A DNA stretch of 64,000 nt from Molanna angustata (taxonomy: Eukaryota > Arthropoda > Insecta > Trichoptera > Molannidae), in the NCBI GenBank assembly GCA_963576475.1, contig OY754982.1, positions 19,773,217 through 19,837,216 of the forward strand, read 5' to 3'. The notes under the pieces were generated by a model, which had not been told where the DNA came from, ran no database searches, and saw nothing but the letters and a program-made list of their open reading frames with translations. A program made the position numbers and the translations under genes. Below, piece after piece: positions 32,420 to 44,154 of this stretch (position 1 is the first letter of the stretch; each line of letters begins with the position of its first letter).

Positions 32420-33840
32420 ATACTAAGGCATAAGAAAAAAGTAGGACTTTAATATTATGTAAATTTAATATTATGTTGTACTGACTATAGGATATTGTTA
32501 CGCCTATTTTTTGCAAACATTATAACTTTTACTACATTCGAAACTCCATTCCAATCTCAATTGATGCTTAGAGCTTACCGACTTGCCTCCTTAAATCTAC
32601 ATTATGAGCGTACATTCTGTATTGAATTTATGCCAGGAAAAGTGAAAATTAACTTTTTTATTTGAACTATATTTTGATTTTGAATATAGGTACATATATT
32701 AGATTTTATTTTTTTCCCCATTTCATTCCCCATTGATCGGGCACGCATATGTCGCCCACGCCAGTGATGCTAATAACTCGTTAATTAGCCGGTAGATGTC
32801 TACTTTCTTCTTTTTTTTTTGCACGCGATATCTCATGTCATCTTCGAATGAAATATTATTTGAATTAATTGGTGATAATATTTTGGTTTAGAATTCATGT
32901 CGCAATGTCTCACATTTATACCGATCGATTGATGTTGTTTTTTTGTGTTTAAAACAACAATATTATTATTATACTTACCTACCTACCATTAATTATGAGT
33001 ATTTAATAATTATTGAGGCTTTCAATAATTTAAAAAAAAAAAAACTTTTTATCGAGTTTTTTTTTCTTTTTGGCCTCATTACCGATGATGGTGACTACAT
33101 TATTACTTATTAAATATTACAACAATACAATCATCCATTATCTATTTTAAACTTGATCATAATATAAAGCCTGGACTACAACACTCTGGACTATTTATAT
33201 GTATATTATGATCTAAAATATTATTGTGTCCTTTGTATTCTGTTATAAATTAAATCGAAATCGACATCTCCGGATTGCATCCGATTCAGTATTGTACTTT
33301 TGGAAACGTAACTTAATTGCATCGGATAAAAGATAGTAGAGGTTTGATGCCATTGTACAATAAAATGTTTATATCTCTTTAACTTACATAAGTAAACAGA
33401 CATTTTCAAATTAAAAAGACATTATAAGTTAACGACGATTTCCTTCAAATTCACAATGCCAGATAAATAGGATTAGTATTATGACCGTGTCCATATTGCT
33501 ATATCACAGAGTCGTTGTGTGAATATTTGGACCTGTAGAGTAACTCCACAGAGCGCTTAGTTTAGAGATTTTGTATCTAATCATTTGAAAAAATAGAACC
33601 TAAATTAAAAAGATTGATTCTTGTAATTTTGGTTTTTGGCAATTTTATTTATTTCTAGTTTTTTATACCCGGCGCTGCACGGAAAATAAATGTGAACTTA
33701 CCATGAAAATCGTTTTTGTTATTTTTGAACTGTTTATTAATTTGTTATGATTAATTCAGAATGAGTAAAAAATATCCAATATGATAAATAAAAATTAACA
33801 TACATAAGAGTCATGTAAAATATCGGAGCATATTATCTTT
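32420..33840. other. spacer, no gene recognised
   Basis: Mostly AT-rich. A small GC-richer part at 32740-32800 (GGCACGCATATGTCGCCCAC) has no recognised match. At 33665-33685 ATACCCGGCGCTGCACGG resembles the start of a common insect dispersed repeat, similar in style to 40939. Confidence 0.45.
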
Positions 33841-33844
33841 CAAC

Positions 33845-34201
33845 ATTTTTTTTTTCCTTTTTTTATTTAAAACAAATTTAGTAAAAATTTAATTTAGTGA
33901 TGACATTGTTTCATACTTTTTGTATGGCATAATACGCAATATCTACGCGGACTCCAGTTAGATACTCAATATTCATACATATGAAGGTACATTATGCATA
34001 CCATCAAGCTGTAAAACTATTCAGGGTAGGAAAAAAGGACTGAAATCCACACTATCATATCCTAACATGTTTTTTATAGTTAAACAAAATGTCCAATTTA
34101 TTGAATTTAAGGTTTAATAGTTTGATTCGTATTCTTCAACTACACAAATATGATGTACTTTCGCCATCGACAGTTGGATCTCATGTGATACATGCAACTA
34201 G
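33845..34201 (+). mobile_element. Helitron-like element H0, 5'-truncated and diverged
   Basis: Matches the last third of H3/H4 with many changes: AATTTAGTGATGACATTG, then TACCATCAAGCTGTAAAAC, CGCCATCGACAGTTGGATCT and finally TGTGATACATGCAACTAG at 34201. It is the most diverged copy in the window and so probably the oldest. Confidence 0.75.
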
Positions 34202-34247
34202 TTTAAATAAATGTACTTACTATTAAATCTACGAATAAAGGAGGTGT

Positions 34248-34590
34248 ACAATTAGATCTAAGAATATGGGAGGTGAGACGGGGTGAGGTGAACCTTCTAT
34301 TAAATCTAAGAATATAGGAGGTGAGACGGGGTGAGGTGAACCTTCTATTAAATCTAAGAATATAGGAGGTGAGACGGGGTGAGGTGAACCTTCTATTAAA
34401 TCTAAGAATATAGGAGGTGAGACCGGGTGAGGTGAACCTTCTATTAAATCTAAGAATATAGGAGGTGAGACGGGGTGAGGTGAACCTTCTATTAAATCTA
34501 AGAATATAGGAGGTGAGACGGGGAGAGGTGAACCTTCTATTAAATCTAAGAATATAGGAGGTGAGACGGGGTGAGGTGTATCTAGGTACT
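34248..34590. repeat. 48-bp minisatellite (7 copies)
   Basis: Seven units of 48 bp with TTAAATCTAAGAATATAGGA, GGTGAGACGGGGTGAGGTGA and ACCTTCTA. Single-base differences (GACCGGG in unit 4, GGGGAGAGG in unit 6, a different start in unit 1). Because 48 is a multiple of 3, the minus strand stays open in two frames with 16-residue repeats; I do not take these as proteins. The array begins 46 bp after the Helitron H0 end. Confidence 0.95.
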
Positions 34591-34757
34591 TTCTCATATA
34601 ATGTATTGCTTAATAAAAAAAAATACAATTCAACCAACTTATTACTTCATTATTTATTCATCGTTCTTTTTACTACATATTTTATTTCTACGAGTACAAT
34701 GATGTGTTTACATGTTTTTATTTCATCAAATAAATGACATATTAATTTTCTACCGTA

Positions 34758-34832
34758 GTGGATTATTTAGTATGATATCAGACTCTTGAACCAACGGGCC
34801 TGGGTTCGATTACCGGTAGAGACAGTCATTCA
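34758..34832 (+). mobile_element. SINE-1 head fragment
   Basis: GTATGATATCAGACTCTTGA, then GGGCCTGGGTTCGATTACCG, then GTAGAGACAG match the tRNA-like head of SINE-1 in degenerate form. The body is missing. Confidence 0.6.
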
Positions 34833-34879
34833 CATAAGTAAATTAATATCATACGTGAGTCAACCAATAATAGAACGAC

Positions 34880-35240
34880 GCGTGTTTCTTTTTAAACAGA
34901 GATAGAGTCATTTTATGCGCTTGTGCAACGTTTACCAAATAAACCTTCTTATTGATTTTCTTATTGACCAATGCAATTTATGAAAGTTCTGTGTATTTTA
35001 ATCATGAAAATCTGTTCCTTTTGAAAATAAGCTGCAAACACCAACACCATCTATGAAGTGCCGAAGAAACTTTTTTGCAACGCCATCTATCGAGAAATTG
35101 GGTTCTAAACAATGAAAGCAACAGTCCTCATACATGAGGTGACAATGCTTTCGCAAAGATCATCGCCGAACCGCGTCAGAATAATATGTTCATTTTTGGC
35201 TTGTTTACTTGCTTGTAACAATGTGTTTGTAAATCGAATT
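34880..35240 (+). mobile_element. R-element copy 3, diverged
   Basis: TCATTTTATGCGCTTGTGCA, ATGAAAGTTCTGTGTATTTT, CGAGAAATTGGGTTCTAAAC and GAGGTGACAATGC appear in the same order as in the 7549 copy, at lower identity. The 5' end and the palindromic 3' end are lacking. Confidence 0.7.
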
Positions 35241-35244
35241 TAAT

Positions 35245-35955
35245 TCTTATTTAACAAAGAACCGGTGAGTTATCAAAATGAAACAATAATTAATCAAGAT
35301 CAAAAATCGATTCTATTTTCCGTAACTTTGGTGATGATTCGTTGAAAAAATAGGTTTCGAGATTCCTCTTGACGGCCCATGTCTGCATGTAATGATCGAT
35401 GGTTTTTGTATGTGTTGGCTAAGAGGTTTGCGGTCGTAGACACATGCGTTAAATATATAACGACTTATAATAAACAACATATGTCATGACCTTCCCATCT
35501 GTCGAAGCACTGAGGAAAAAGATGAGGAGACAAGAAGACTATGTGGGATGAAAAGGTCTCCGCAGACGAGAAACAAATCAACAGCCACGTGAACGAAATT
35601 CAACTTTCCAGTTCGTTCATTGTCAACGATAACATCCGAAACGACCGAACAAGTTCACAGCAAAAGTATTTTGTGTTAAAATAACAATCGTGAAATCAGC
35701 AAATTTTATTACTTTTGATACAGTTTTGGAGACGTCTTCTCATTTCTGATTTTTGCTGGGAACATTATCATATAATGACTGTTTGTATGCGATACAAAAT
35801 TAATCGACGAAAGTTGAACCGTCAACTTTTAAAAATAATCCGTTTTAAATCGCCTTTGTTATGTAAATTTACTAAAAAAATTCATTATTTTCTTGACGGA
35901 GTAAGTTTTCTACAATTTCGTTTAAATTATATACACACCAATAAACACATACTTT
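35245..35955. other. single-copy spacer with CpG-containing part
   Basis: 35380-35700 has more CpG and fewer repeats than usual here, with an ACAGCCACGTGAACG E-box-type site. No coding exon could be defined with proper splice sites. It may be an unrecognised regulatory region. Confidence 0.3.
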
Positions 35956-36161
35956 TCCCACTGTCGATTCGTTCATGAGAATTCAATTCTCTTAATGAAT
36001 CGACATTATTAAGCCAAGATGCGTGTACGAAGGAAAATTTTGTATGGTGTAGTGGACTTTTTGCACTAATAACACCAACTAGAGGCCTCGCAGCATATAT
36101 GTTCCCGTACATGGATTTACTCAGAATTCGGAGTAGAACATTTTATGTAAGTTTTGTGTGT

Positions 36162-36218
<57 letters not shown>

Positions 36219-37008
36219 TGTGTGTGTATGGGTGTGTCCCCCCCCCTTATAACTTTTGATCCACTCAATTTACAGAGCCCAAATTTTCAGAATATATAAA
36301 CAGTTATAGGCCTACAAAACTTTTATACTCAGAATTGTGAATTTTTGTTTCAGTCAGGGGTTATCAACTTTTGAAATTTTGATTTATTTTTCCATATATC
36401 TCAGAAACTGTAAAAGCTAGAACGCTGAAAATTGGTATAAACATAGACAAATACAAAACCTCAAATTACTTTTTTTTTTTAAATCCAGGGTTTCTCAAAC
36501 GTTTTTTATTAAGAAAAATATTTTTTTATGATAAATTTATGAGTTTAACTGCCTATATTTCAATTTTTTTTTAAATATCGAAAAAAGCCGAAACACCCCA
36601 ACTAGATAATTTAATTTTCTATAAAAAATATTAACATAGTATTAGCAAAACCCAATTTTTTTTTTACAATTTTTACAAAAATTGAATTTAGTGACGACAT
36701 TGCTTCATACAATTTGTATGGCAATAGCTAAACACAATAATCTAAGAAGACTTAATAGTTTGATACTAATCTCCAAACATACATACATACGATCATGCTG
36801 TTTTCATATTCTGGGTAGGATCAAAGGACTGATCTCCATTTTATCCTATCTTGACATACATACCTAGGTACATGTGTTGTATTGAAAACCAAATATCTTA
36901 AAATATTAAATAATTTGTATTTATGGGTTTATATAGTTTGGTACTTATTCTTCAACTGTACATACTATCACTATCGACAGTTGGATCTCATGTGTTACAT
37001 GCAACTAG
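35956..37008 (+). mobile_element. Helitron-like element H3 (subfamily A)
   Basis: Complete 1053-bp copy. Start TCCCACTGTCGATTCG; 5' hairpin GTCGATTCGTTCATGAGAAT to its complement; the TG microsatellite at 36157-36234 preceded and followed by other simple sequence; a C7-8 run; and end TGTTACATGCAACTAG. CCAACTGTCGAT-type sequence near the 5' end is repeated inverted as ATCGACAGTTGGAT near the 3' end, giving subterminal inverted repeats. Confidence 0.9.
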
Positions 37009-37041
37009 TATTACAAACCTGTTTTAATTCTTTACAATTTA

Positions 37042-37257
37042 TCCAACTGTCGATTCGTTCATGAGAATTCAATTCTCTGAATGAATCGACATTATTAAGC
37101 CAAGATGCGTTGACGAAGGAAAATTTTGTATGGTGTAGTGGACTTTTTGCATGCTAAAAGCACCATCTAGAGGCCTCGCAGCATATATGTTCCCATACAT
37201 GGATTTTCTCAGAATTCGGAGTAGAACATTTTATGTGAGTTTTTTGTGTGTGTGTGT

Positions 37258-37294
<37 letters not shown>

Positions 37295-38076
37295 TGTCTG
37301 TCCCCCCCTTATAACTTTTCATCCGCTTAATTTACAGTGCCCAAAATTTCAAAATAAATAAAAAATTACAAGCCTACAAAACTTTTATACTCAGAATTGT
37401 GAATTTTTGTTTCAGTCAGGGGTTATCATTTTTTTAAATTTTGGTTTATTTTTCCATATATCTCAGAAACCGTAAAAGCTAGAACGCTGAATATTGGTAT
37501 AAACATAGACAAATACAAAATCTCAAATTAGTTTTTTCAAAAAAAATCCAGGGTTTCTCAAACATTAATTATTAAGAAAAATATTTTTTTTATGATAAAT
37601 TAGTTTAACTGCCTATATTTCCAATTTTTTTAAAAATATCGAAAAAAGCCGAAACACCCCAACTAGATAATTTAATTTTCTATAAAAAATATTACCATTG
37701 TATTAGCACATCTCAAATTTTTTTTAACAATTTTTATAAAAATTGAATTTAGTGACGACATTGCTTCATACAATTTGTATGTCAGTTGCCTACACACAAT
37801 ATCTAAGAAGACTTAATAGTTTTATACTAATCTCCAAACATACATACATACCATCATGCTGTTTTCATATTCTGGGTAGGATCAAAGGACTGACCTCCAT
37901 ACTATCCTATCTTGACATACATATCTAGGACCATGTGTTGTATAGAAAACCAAATATCTTAAAATATTTAATATTTTGTATTTATGGGTTTATAGTTTGG
38001 TACATATTCTTCAACTATACATAGTATACATACTATCGCTATCTACACTTGGATCTCATGTGTTACATGCAACTAG
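37042..38076 (+). mobile_element. Helitron-like element H4 (subfamily A)
   Basis: Complete 1035-bp copy 33 bp after H3, in the same orientation. Starts TCCAACTGTCGATTCG after an A, and ends CATGCAACTAG before a T. The TG repeat at 37244-37300 is shorter than in H3. The internal sequence is nearly the same as H3, so the two are close relatives. Confidence 0.92.
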
Positions 38077-38328
38077 TCTATAGATTTTCCTAACTTAAGC
38101 CAAATTTCCCGGAACTCACCGTGTGACTGAGCTACCAAAATTTGGTGGCAATCAATGTAATGTGTTTTAATATTTTCGGAATGGTTTAGAATGAAAATTG
38201 AAACTAGCGTCAAAAAGTAATAACTTAACCTACATGTTGTTGACAAAGGGATTTAAATTTCGATAAGCAAATACTTTTACTTTAAACATTGAATATGTTT
38301 GTGCTACCTCCGTTCTTGACAATAACAT

Positions 38329-38495
38329 CTTAATAGAGACGAAGTTGGGATATCATAGAAGAACCAGGAACTCACGACCTGTCATCGGCTGTCTTACGTG
38401 ATCACTTTATGCGCATGCGCAAAGTTCATTAATTTACTATGCTTTTATTGAATTCCCGTATCAATGTAATTTTTGAAAGTTGCGTATAAGCAATT
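38329..38495 (+). mobile_element. R-element copy 4, 5' part
   Basis: AATAGAGACGAAGTTGGGAT, then ACGACCTGTCATCGGCTGTC and TTACGTGATCACTTTATGCG, match the first 170 bp of the family. Truncated at both ends. Confidence 0.75.
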
Positions 38496-38499
38496 AAAG

Positions 38500-39255
38500 A
38501 ATATATTCGGTATACCTCCGTTCCACCTTACTTTGTGAACCAATCCCCCGGTATAAAGTCCTAGCTTATGTCAGCTTTGCATATTCCATACTCTGTTATA
38601 TGAATGAATTTGTTGCGTTTAATTTTAAAATTTTGTGTGAATTGCAATAACGAGCGTTGTTTAGTTGAATACATTTTTTTTACAAAAAAGGTCATTTAGT
38701 GCTTGTACAATGTTCGAAGAGATAAATATATTTTAGTTGATGAAATAATTTACTGATAACATTACCTATATTGAAATCTTCTAATACTTCCAGTGTGGAG
38801 CATGGTGTGAAGGGAAAGTTTAAAAATGAAGTGGGAACAAATTGTCTCATTTAAGATCCAAAAAAAATATTTTAGTGAATTTAAATCAAAATTTCAATTT
38901 ATTTTTTTAAATTAAGTTAACTAAATTGAATAGCAAAAACTAGCTTACCATTCTAAACAATATTGTAATGACAAAGATATGGAAGAAAATCCTAAAAGTT
39001 CATCACAACTTAACTGCTCAAATTGCTTTTTTACTGTGGACGTGAACATATTGGCACAAAAAACACATTATATTAACTCCTGGTGAATAAAGCTCAGTAT
39101 TATGATGCAACTTCAACTCATTCAGTTTCAAAATCTCTCTTCCGTCTCTTCCATCCCTAGAAAAAGTCACATGATATTTATGTTCGTATTCCTATGTCGA
39201 TCATTTTCTATAAATAATTTTGTGAGATATTAAATGAATAGTAAATTAAGTTCAC
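38500..39255. other. AT-rich spacer, nothing recognised
   Basis: No coding frame or repeat family recognised. Confidence 0.5.
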
Positions 39256-39261
39256 TGTTCG

Positions 39262-39440
39262 CTTCTGGAGAGTCCACGTCGAACTCATGAATGACAATAG
39301 GATTGTCAAAATTGTTAAGACTGAAATACCCAACAACAGAAGACTACACGGAAGACCTGGGAAGAGATGGAAGGACAGTTGGATCTCCTTCTCTCAGGAT
39401 AGTCCACCTTCATATGTCAAATTTAATGACCTCAGAATGT
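39262..39440 (+). pseudogene. LINE pol C-terminal fragment
   Basis: The plus strand gives VHVELMNDNRIVKIVKTEIP, then RRLHGRPGKRWKDSWISFSQ. It matches the 12549-12960 family (HVERADSVRVVKIAEDEIP..GRPSKRWKDSW). Only this tail remains. Confidence 0.8.
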
Positions 39441-39499
39441 CAGAATTTTCTAAGATGACTATTTTTTTTTTTAATTTTCAATAAAAATAGTAAGAAACC

Positions 39500-39605
39500 C
39501 TTCCGTGCACCCTAAGCAAGTGCAGTGAGTTTGTTGCCATACGGTTATTTCCTCCGACTAACTAGTGTTCAGAGAAGCAATATTTACATGAGAATTGAAT
39601 TTCTC
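39500..39605 (-). mobile_element. SINE-3 tail fragment
   Basis: GAGTTTGTTGCCATACGG, then CTAGTGTTCAGAGAAGCAAT and ATTTACATGAGAATTGAAT, match the SINE-3 copy at 48012-48206. The tRNA-like head is absent. Confidence 0.65.
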
Positions 39606-39987
39606 AATGATTTTGTGAGCATTTTTTGAATGCTTGAAATCGAAAGTATGTATTATATATTATATCAACATTATTTACAGTTTCTCGAAATACATTCAGT
39701 TTATCTTAAAGTCTGAACTATAATCCCTTTACATATTAATAATGTCCGGCATATAATCACGATTGTTAACATGACAATCAATACCATTCTATCTACATAA
39801 TTAAGCTTTCTATTTCGTTAAGTGTAATAAATTGTGGATATAAATATAAACATGCGCAATGCTCAGTGATCAACGCCACAATACCTAAAGAAAATCAACT
39901 AGGTATGTATTTATACCCTTTCATAATGAAAATTTATATCGTTCAATTATAGTTATCAAACCGTGTATATGATATAGGTATATTTAG

Positions 39988-40213
39988 GTACTTATACATA
40001 CCATCATGCTGTTTTCATATTCTGGGTAGGAAAAAAGGACTGACCTCCATACTATCCTATCTTGACATACATACCTACAAGTGTTGTATAGAAAACAAAA
40101 TATCTTAAATTATTCAATAATTGGGATTTATGGGTTTATAGTTTGGTACTTATTCTTCAACTATACATACTATCGCTATCGACAGATGGATCTCATGTGT
40201 TACATGTAATTAG
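39988..40213 (+). mobile_element. Helitron-like element H5, 3' end only
   Basis: Runs from CATACCATCATGCTGTTTTC to TGTTACATGTAATTAG. The final motif is ATTAG in place of ACTAG. It contains the GATAGTATGGAGGTCAG-type region of the family in reverse complement. The 5' three quarters are missing. Confidence 0.8.
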
Positions 40214-40221
40214 TGTATATC

Positions 40222-40325
40222 AGTCTGGATTTGTGAGACGATAAAAGATATGTCTCCAAAATGTGACAACTTAAATTACCTAACAATAAATACTTTTACA
40301 GTGTAGGTAGGTTCTATGACATAGT
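40222..40325 (+). mobile_element. SINE-1 body fragment
   Basis: CAGTCTGGATTTGTGAGACG, then GTCTCCAAAATGTGACAACT, then GGTTCTATGACATAG, diverged from the family body. Confidence 0.55.
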
Positions 40326-40329
40326 GGAC

Positions 40330-40830
40330 AAATTTTTCATTACGTAGATTACTTACAGTCATACTACCATCGTCAAACAAATAATATCAAACGCATTTTA
40401 AACGCATTATCTATTGTGAAACGTTGTAAATGGTACTTCAACAATTATGTACACTTAGTTCGGATGAAATACACAATTGTTCAAAATTATCAAAAACTAT
40501 ATATTATTCATACCAATAGATGGCAGCAGTGTGCACTAAAACATCAAAGCGAAACAACACCTCTTAAGTATAATATTAGCTTGGACAATTCGTTATGGTA
40601 CAAAATAGATTGTGTAAATATTCATTCAATTCATTAATAAAATTTTTGGAGAGGTAATCTGCTGTCTGCATTTAATAGCAGTTACCTTGGTATTGATACT
40701 ATTGATTGTTTGTAGCCGTTGTAGATAGACATGCCGGGTAACTCTTAACTGCGTTGACTTGAGTCAGTATTGTCAGTAAGTGAGAATTACAAATAATATG
40801 GATATTTTTGAAAGTGACGTTAGTTTTTCA
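40330..40830. other. spacer, nothing recognised
   Basis: AT-rich. A stretch at 40680-40790 is more balanced (GTTACCTTGGTATTGATACT), with no coding frame or family match. Confidence 0.45.
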
Positions 40831-40834
40831 CATA

Positions 40835-40938
40835 CTAGTTGCATGTAACACATGAGATCCAACTGTCGATAGCGATAGTATGTATAGTTGAAGAATAAGT
40901 ACCAAACTATAATCCCATAAATACAAATTATTTAATAC
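40835..40938 (-). mobile_element. Helitron-like element H6, 3' end piece
   Basis: CTAGTTGCATGTAACACATG through ACAAATTATTTAATA is the minus-strand 3' end of the family. It stops where the 40939 repeat begins. The missing next part of the element (TTTTAAGATATTT..) is found at about 43545, so H6 and H7 are probably the two parts of one interrupted copy. Confidence 0.8.
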
Positions 40939-42672
40939 TAGCTTTAATGTCCCGCCGTTGGCCAAGAATGTAAAATTGTGAAGGAATAAGCAATCGTTTT
41001 TATAATATTGTCACCCAATTATTTTGCAATATCGGACTATGAAAAGTTGTTTGAAATTTGATTGAGTTTAAGCATTGTAAAATGTTCAAGTGATAGCCAC
41101 AACCCATTCTTTTTTATATATTGCTATAAAGTGTGAATGAAGTATAAGTAATATACCTACAATTTCTGCACGCATGGACTATGCGAAATGGTTTTAAATA
41201 TGACTGTTTATCAACGTTGTAAAGAGATTGGTTTGGCCACAACCCCCATTTTTAAATATTATCATCGAAAACAAATTGTAATATGTACCTATTGAAAATT
41301 TAGTAATTTTGGATGTTGGAATGTGGTTAAAATTTGATTAAATAATGTACTGAAAAGATCTAGTGTTGGTCACATCCCATTCGTTTTTATATTTTTTCAT
41401 CAATTGTGCATTATATTTTTGCACAATTAGACTGAAAGCCTTAAAATTGACACAAAAGTCTACATTAACGAAGAAGAAGAAGACTTAAACTATAGTAAAT
41501 AGTTTTTAATTTGAATATAAACATTGTGAAGAGTTCAGTAATGGACACAACCCCCATTATTTAAATATCGTCAACGAAATCAAATATGAAGGTGTTGAAA
41601 ATTATTCAAAATAGGATGATATAAATGGTTTAAATTTGATTAAACAAAAGTATTGAAAAGATTCTAGTGCAGGTTACATCGTCACATCCCACATCCCAAT
41701 CGTTTTTACATATGTATTTTCATCAAGTGTTCATATCGTTAATAATATTTCTGCACAATAGACTATTAGACTTAAAACTAACCCAAAAGTCTAAATAAAA
41801 AAGAGAAGAATAAGTATAAGACTATAAGAAATAGTTTGTATAAAAAACTATCCCAATGGTCTACATAAAATAAGAAAAAATACATAAAATAGAAGAATTA
41901 GAGTATTGGAAATAGATTGTATAAAAACTGACTAAAAGGTCTTCATAAAAGAAGAAGAAGAATAATCTATAGGAAATAGTTTGTATAAAATTCACCAAAG
42001 TTCTACATAAAATAAGAAAACGAAGAAAAAGACTAAAGGAAATAGTTTGTGCAAAAACTGTAAGGTCTACATAAAATTAAGAAGAAATAGAATTAGACTC
42101 CATGAACCGTCGCTTCAGACCCTTCAGAACCTCCCGTCCCTTCAGGCCCTTCAGTACCTCCCGTCCCTTCAATCCATCATTACGTACCTTCCAATCAGGC
42201 CCTTCAGTACCTCCCGTCCCTTCAGGCCCTTTAGTGCATCCCTTCCCTTCATTACATCCCGTCCCTTCCGTCGGTTAAGAATAGTTTAAATCCAGAAACC
42301 ATCCTAGAAGAACCGCGAAGAGATGAAAGGACCTTCTTTTCCCAGGATACTCCACCTTCAAAGGTAAAATGACTTAATACACGAAGAAGAAGAAGAAAAA
42401 AGTTTAAATCCACAAACCGTCCTGGAAGACCTGCGAAGAGATGGAGGGACAGTCGTACCTTCTTTTCCCAGGATAATCACCCTTCATAGGTAAAATGACC
42501 AAATACACGAAGAAGAAGAAGAATAAAAAAAAAGTTTAAATCCAGAAAACATCCCGGGCATACGCTCGACAATTTACCAAAGTTTCATTGTAATCGGACA
42601 AACGGTTTAGGAGCACATATGTAGCATACATGCATCCATTCATACATACATAAATAAATAAATAAAATAATT
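40939..42672 (+). repeat. 1.7-kb dispersed element with internal tandem repeats
   Basis: Begins CTAGCTTTAATGTCCCGCCG and ends near TTTCATTGTAATCGGACAAA, CGGTTTAGGAGCACATATG and a CATACATACATAAATAAATA tail. This kind of end (a string close to TTTCATTG.AATCGGAC.AACGGTTT before CATA repeats) is common in insect dispersed repeats. Inside are about three diverged units of about 300 bp (each with CACATCCCAT..TTTTTCATC) and about six units of 65-90 bp (GTCTACATAAAA..AAGAAGAAG..GAAATAGTTTGTATAAAA). At 42105-42270 there is a CCTCCCGTCCCTTCAGGCCC repeat, and at 42290-42530 two tandem LINE tails (CGTCCTGGAAGACCTGCGAA..) with GAA repeats. Class unknown. Confidence 0.65.
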
Positions 42673-43540
42673 TTCCGATAGGAAATCAGTATATTGTTGA
42701 TTTTTAAGTAAATAGTATAAGGTAGGTACCTACCTACAACAATGTTCTAAATAAATTCGATTCATAACAAATTTTATTTGAATATAGGAATCTTTCCGTA
42801 ACCATAGTAACCATTCCAACATATAAATTATTAATATCAAATGGGCTCGATACATTTTTTGGATATGTAGGTAGGTACCTACATTGGTTCGTTCGAAGCC
42901 ACAAAAACGAAAATTGTCCGAAATATCAAATATTATATACAAATTATGCAATTTTATTATGCCTATATCTTTACTAATAATTAACAGACTTTTACAATAT
43001 ATGTCTTAAAACTTGCTGTAATGTCTTGTGTTTCATTTTATTATTTCATAATCACATTTATATCAAAGGTATATTATTTTAAAGAACATATTCATTCGGT
43101 AGGAAAATGAAATATCGTTTGAAAAGATATTAAAATGGCAGGGTTATTTGTACAAAACGCTTACTTTAAAAATAAGCTAAACATTATAATTAGACAAAAT
43201 ATTTACCATGTTTTTCACTTAAAAGCAAAGTTTACTTGAAAATATATTTTTTTCGTGTAAATACGTACTTCTTACTTTTAAACTAACAGATATTTGCGTG
43301 CAAAATGTACACTTTTTTGACAGATATGACTTGGAAAATTTTGTATGAAAAAAATAATTATTGAAATATTTTTAAAATTCAGCATTTTTATCGCATTATT
43401 TTTAACGTGACACTGCATCAGGTATACTGGTGCATGTTCGCACATAAATTATATTTTTAGATGCTCTTAGTTTTTCAAAAGGCGTGAGACAAACACACAC
43501 ATACACACACACACACTAACAAAATCATTGTTTTATTACT
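42673..43540. other. AT-rich stretch ending in an AC repeat
   Basis: Not recognised. At 43470-43515 CAAAAGGCGTGAGACAAAC leads into an ACACACAC repeat, a layout that recalls the core of the Helitron family but with different sequence, so another microsatellite-bearing element may end here. Confidence 0.4.
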
Positions 43541-43544
43541 TTAG

Positions 43545-43990
43545 ATTTTAAGATATTTGATTTTCTATACAACACATGTACCTATGTATGTATGTCAAGA
43601 TAGGATAGTATGGAGGTCAGTCCTTTGATCCTACCCAGAATATGAAAACAGTATGATGGTATGTATGTATGTTTGGAGATTAAGTACCTATCAAACTATT
43701 AAGTCGTCTTACATATTGTATGAAGCAATGTCGTCACTAAATTATTTTTTTATAAATTTTTTTTAAAATAAATTGGGATATGCTAGTTATAAGGGGGGGG
43801 GGGGGGACACGCAGACACACACACACACAGACACACGAAATGTTCTACTCCGAATTCTGAGTAAATCCGTGTATGGAACATATATGCTGCGAAGCCTCTA
43901 AATTGGTGTTTTTTGACTTCAAAGTTTGAAAAGCCGTGAAAAAAGTAGACCCTGCATACAATTCCTTCATTCACGCGTTTTGGATTTTAA
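43545..43990 (-). mobile_element. Helitron-like element H7 (subfamily B) with internal deletion
   Basis: From TTTTAAGATATTTGATTTTC to the subfamily B segment with AAAAAAGTAGACCCTGCAT. About 650 bp of the core is deleted, joining GGGATATGCTA directly to GTTATAAGGGGG (about 43785). The G run is longer than usual (about 14). The AC repeat is at 43806-43838. The 5' end of the element is lost where SINE-2 begins. Confidence 0.8.
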
Positions 43991-43997
43991 CTGTCTC

Positions 43998-44153
43998 TTC
44001 TTTCAAAAGAATTTCCGTGTCCTTGTAAATTCCCTATCTAAGCATAAATGCTTGTGCTATAGGTGAACGAAATCGGTCGAGGCAGGATTCGAACTGGCGG
44101 ACACTGGATTACTAGCCCAGCGCGTTAACCGCTCTGTCATCGACCCATCTAAG
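43998..44153 (-). mobile_element. tRNA(Thr)-like SINE-2
   Basis: The minus strand gives GATGGGTCGATGACAGAGCG, GGTTAACGCGCTGGGCTAGT, AATCCAGTG and AGTTCGAATCCTGCCTCGAC. The tail ends near AATTTCCGTGTCCTTG (plus strand). This is the copy in which the two acceptor halves (GGTCGA and TCGACC) still match. Body sequence and family copy number mark it as a SINE. Confidence 0.88.
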
Positions 44154-44154
44154 A

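Noticed and set aside
34203..34637. Two minus-strand frames with 16-residue repeats (FTSPRLTSYILRFNRR and another)
   Set aside because: By-product of the 48-bp minisatellite; two overlapping frames are open at the same time.
36099..36299. Frame with a long Cys-Val run
   Set aside because: It reads through the TG microsatellite of Helitron H3.
30398..38076. Classical DNA transposons with terminal inverted repeats
   Set aside because: The inverted repeats are subterminal, the true ends are TC and CTRR, and the nested insertion shows no target duplication.
42047..42289. Pro/Ser-rich repeat protein (LPSLQ..RPFRPF)
   Set aside because: It comes from a short CCTTCAG-type tandem repeat inside a transposon-like element, with no conserved frame.
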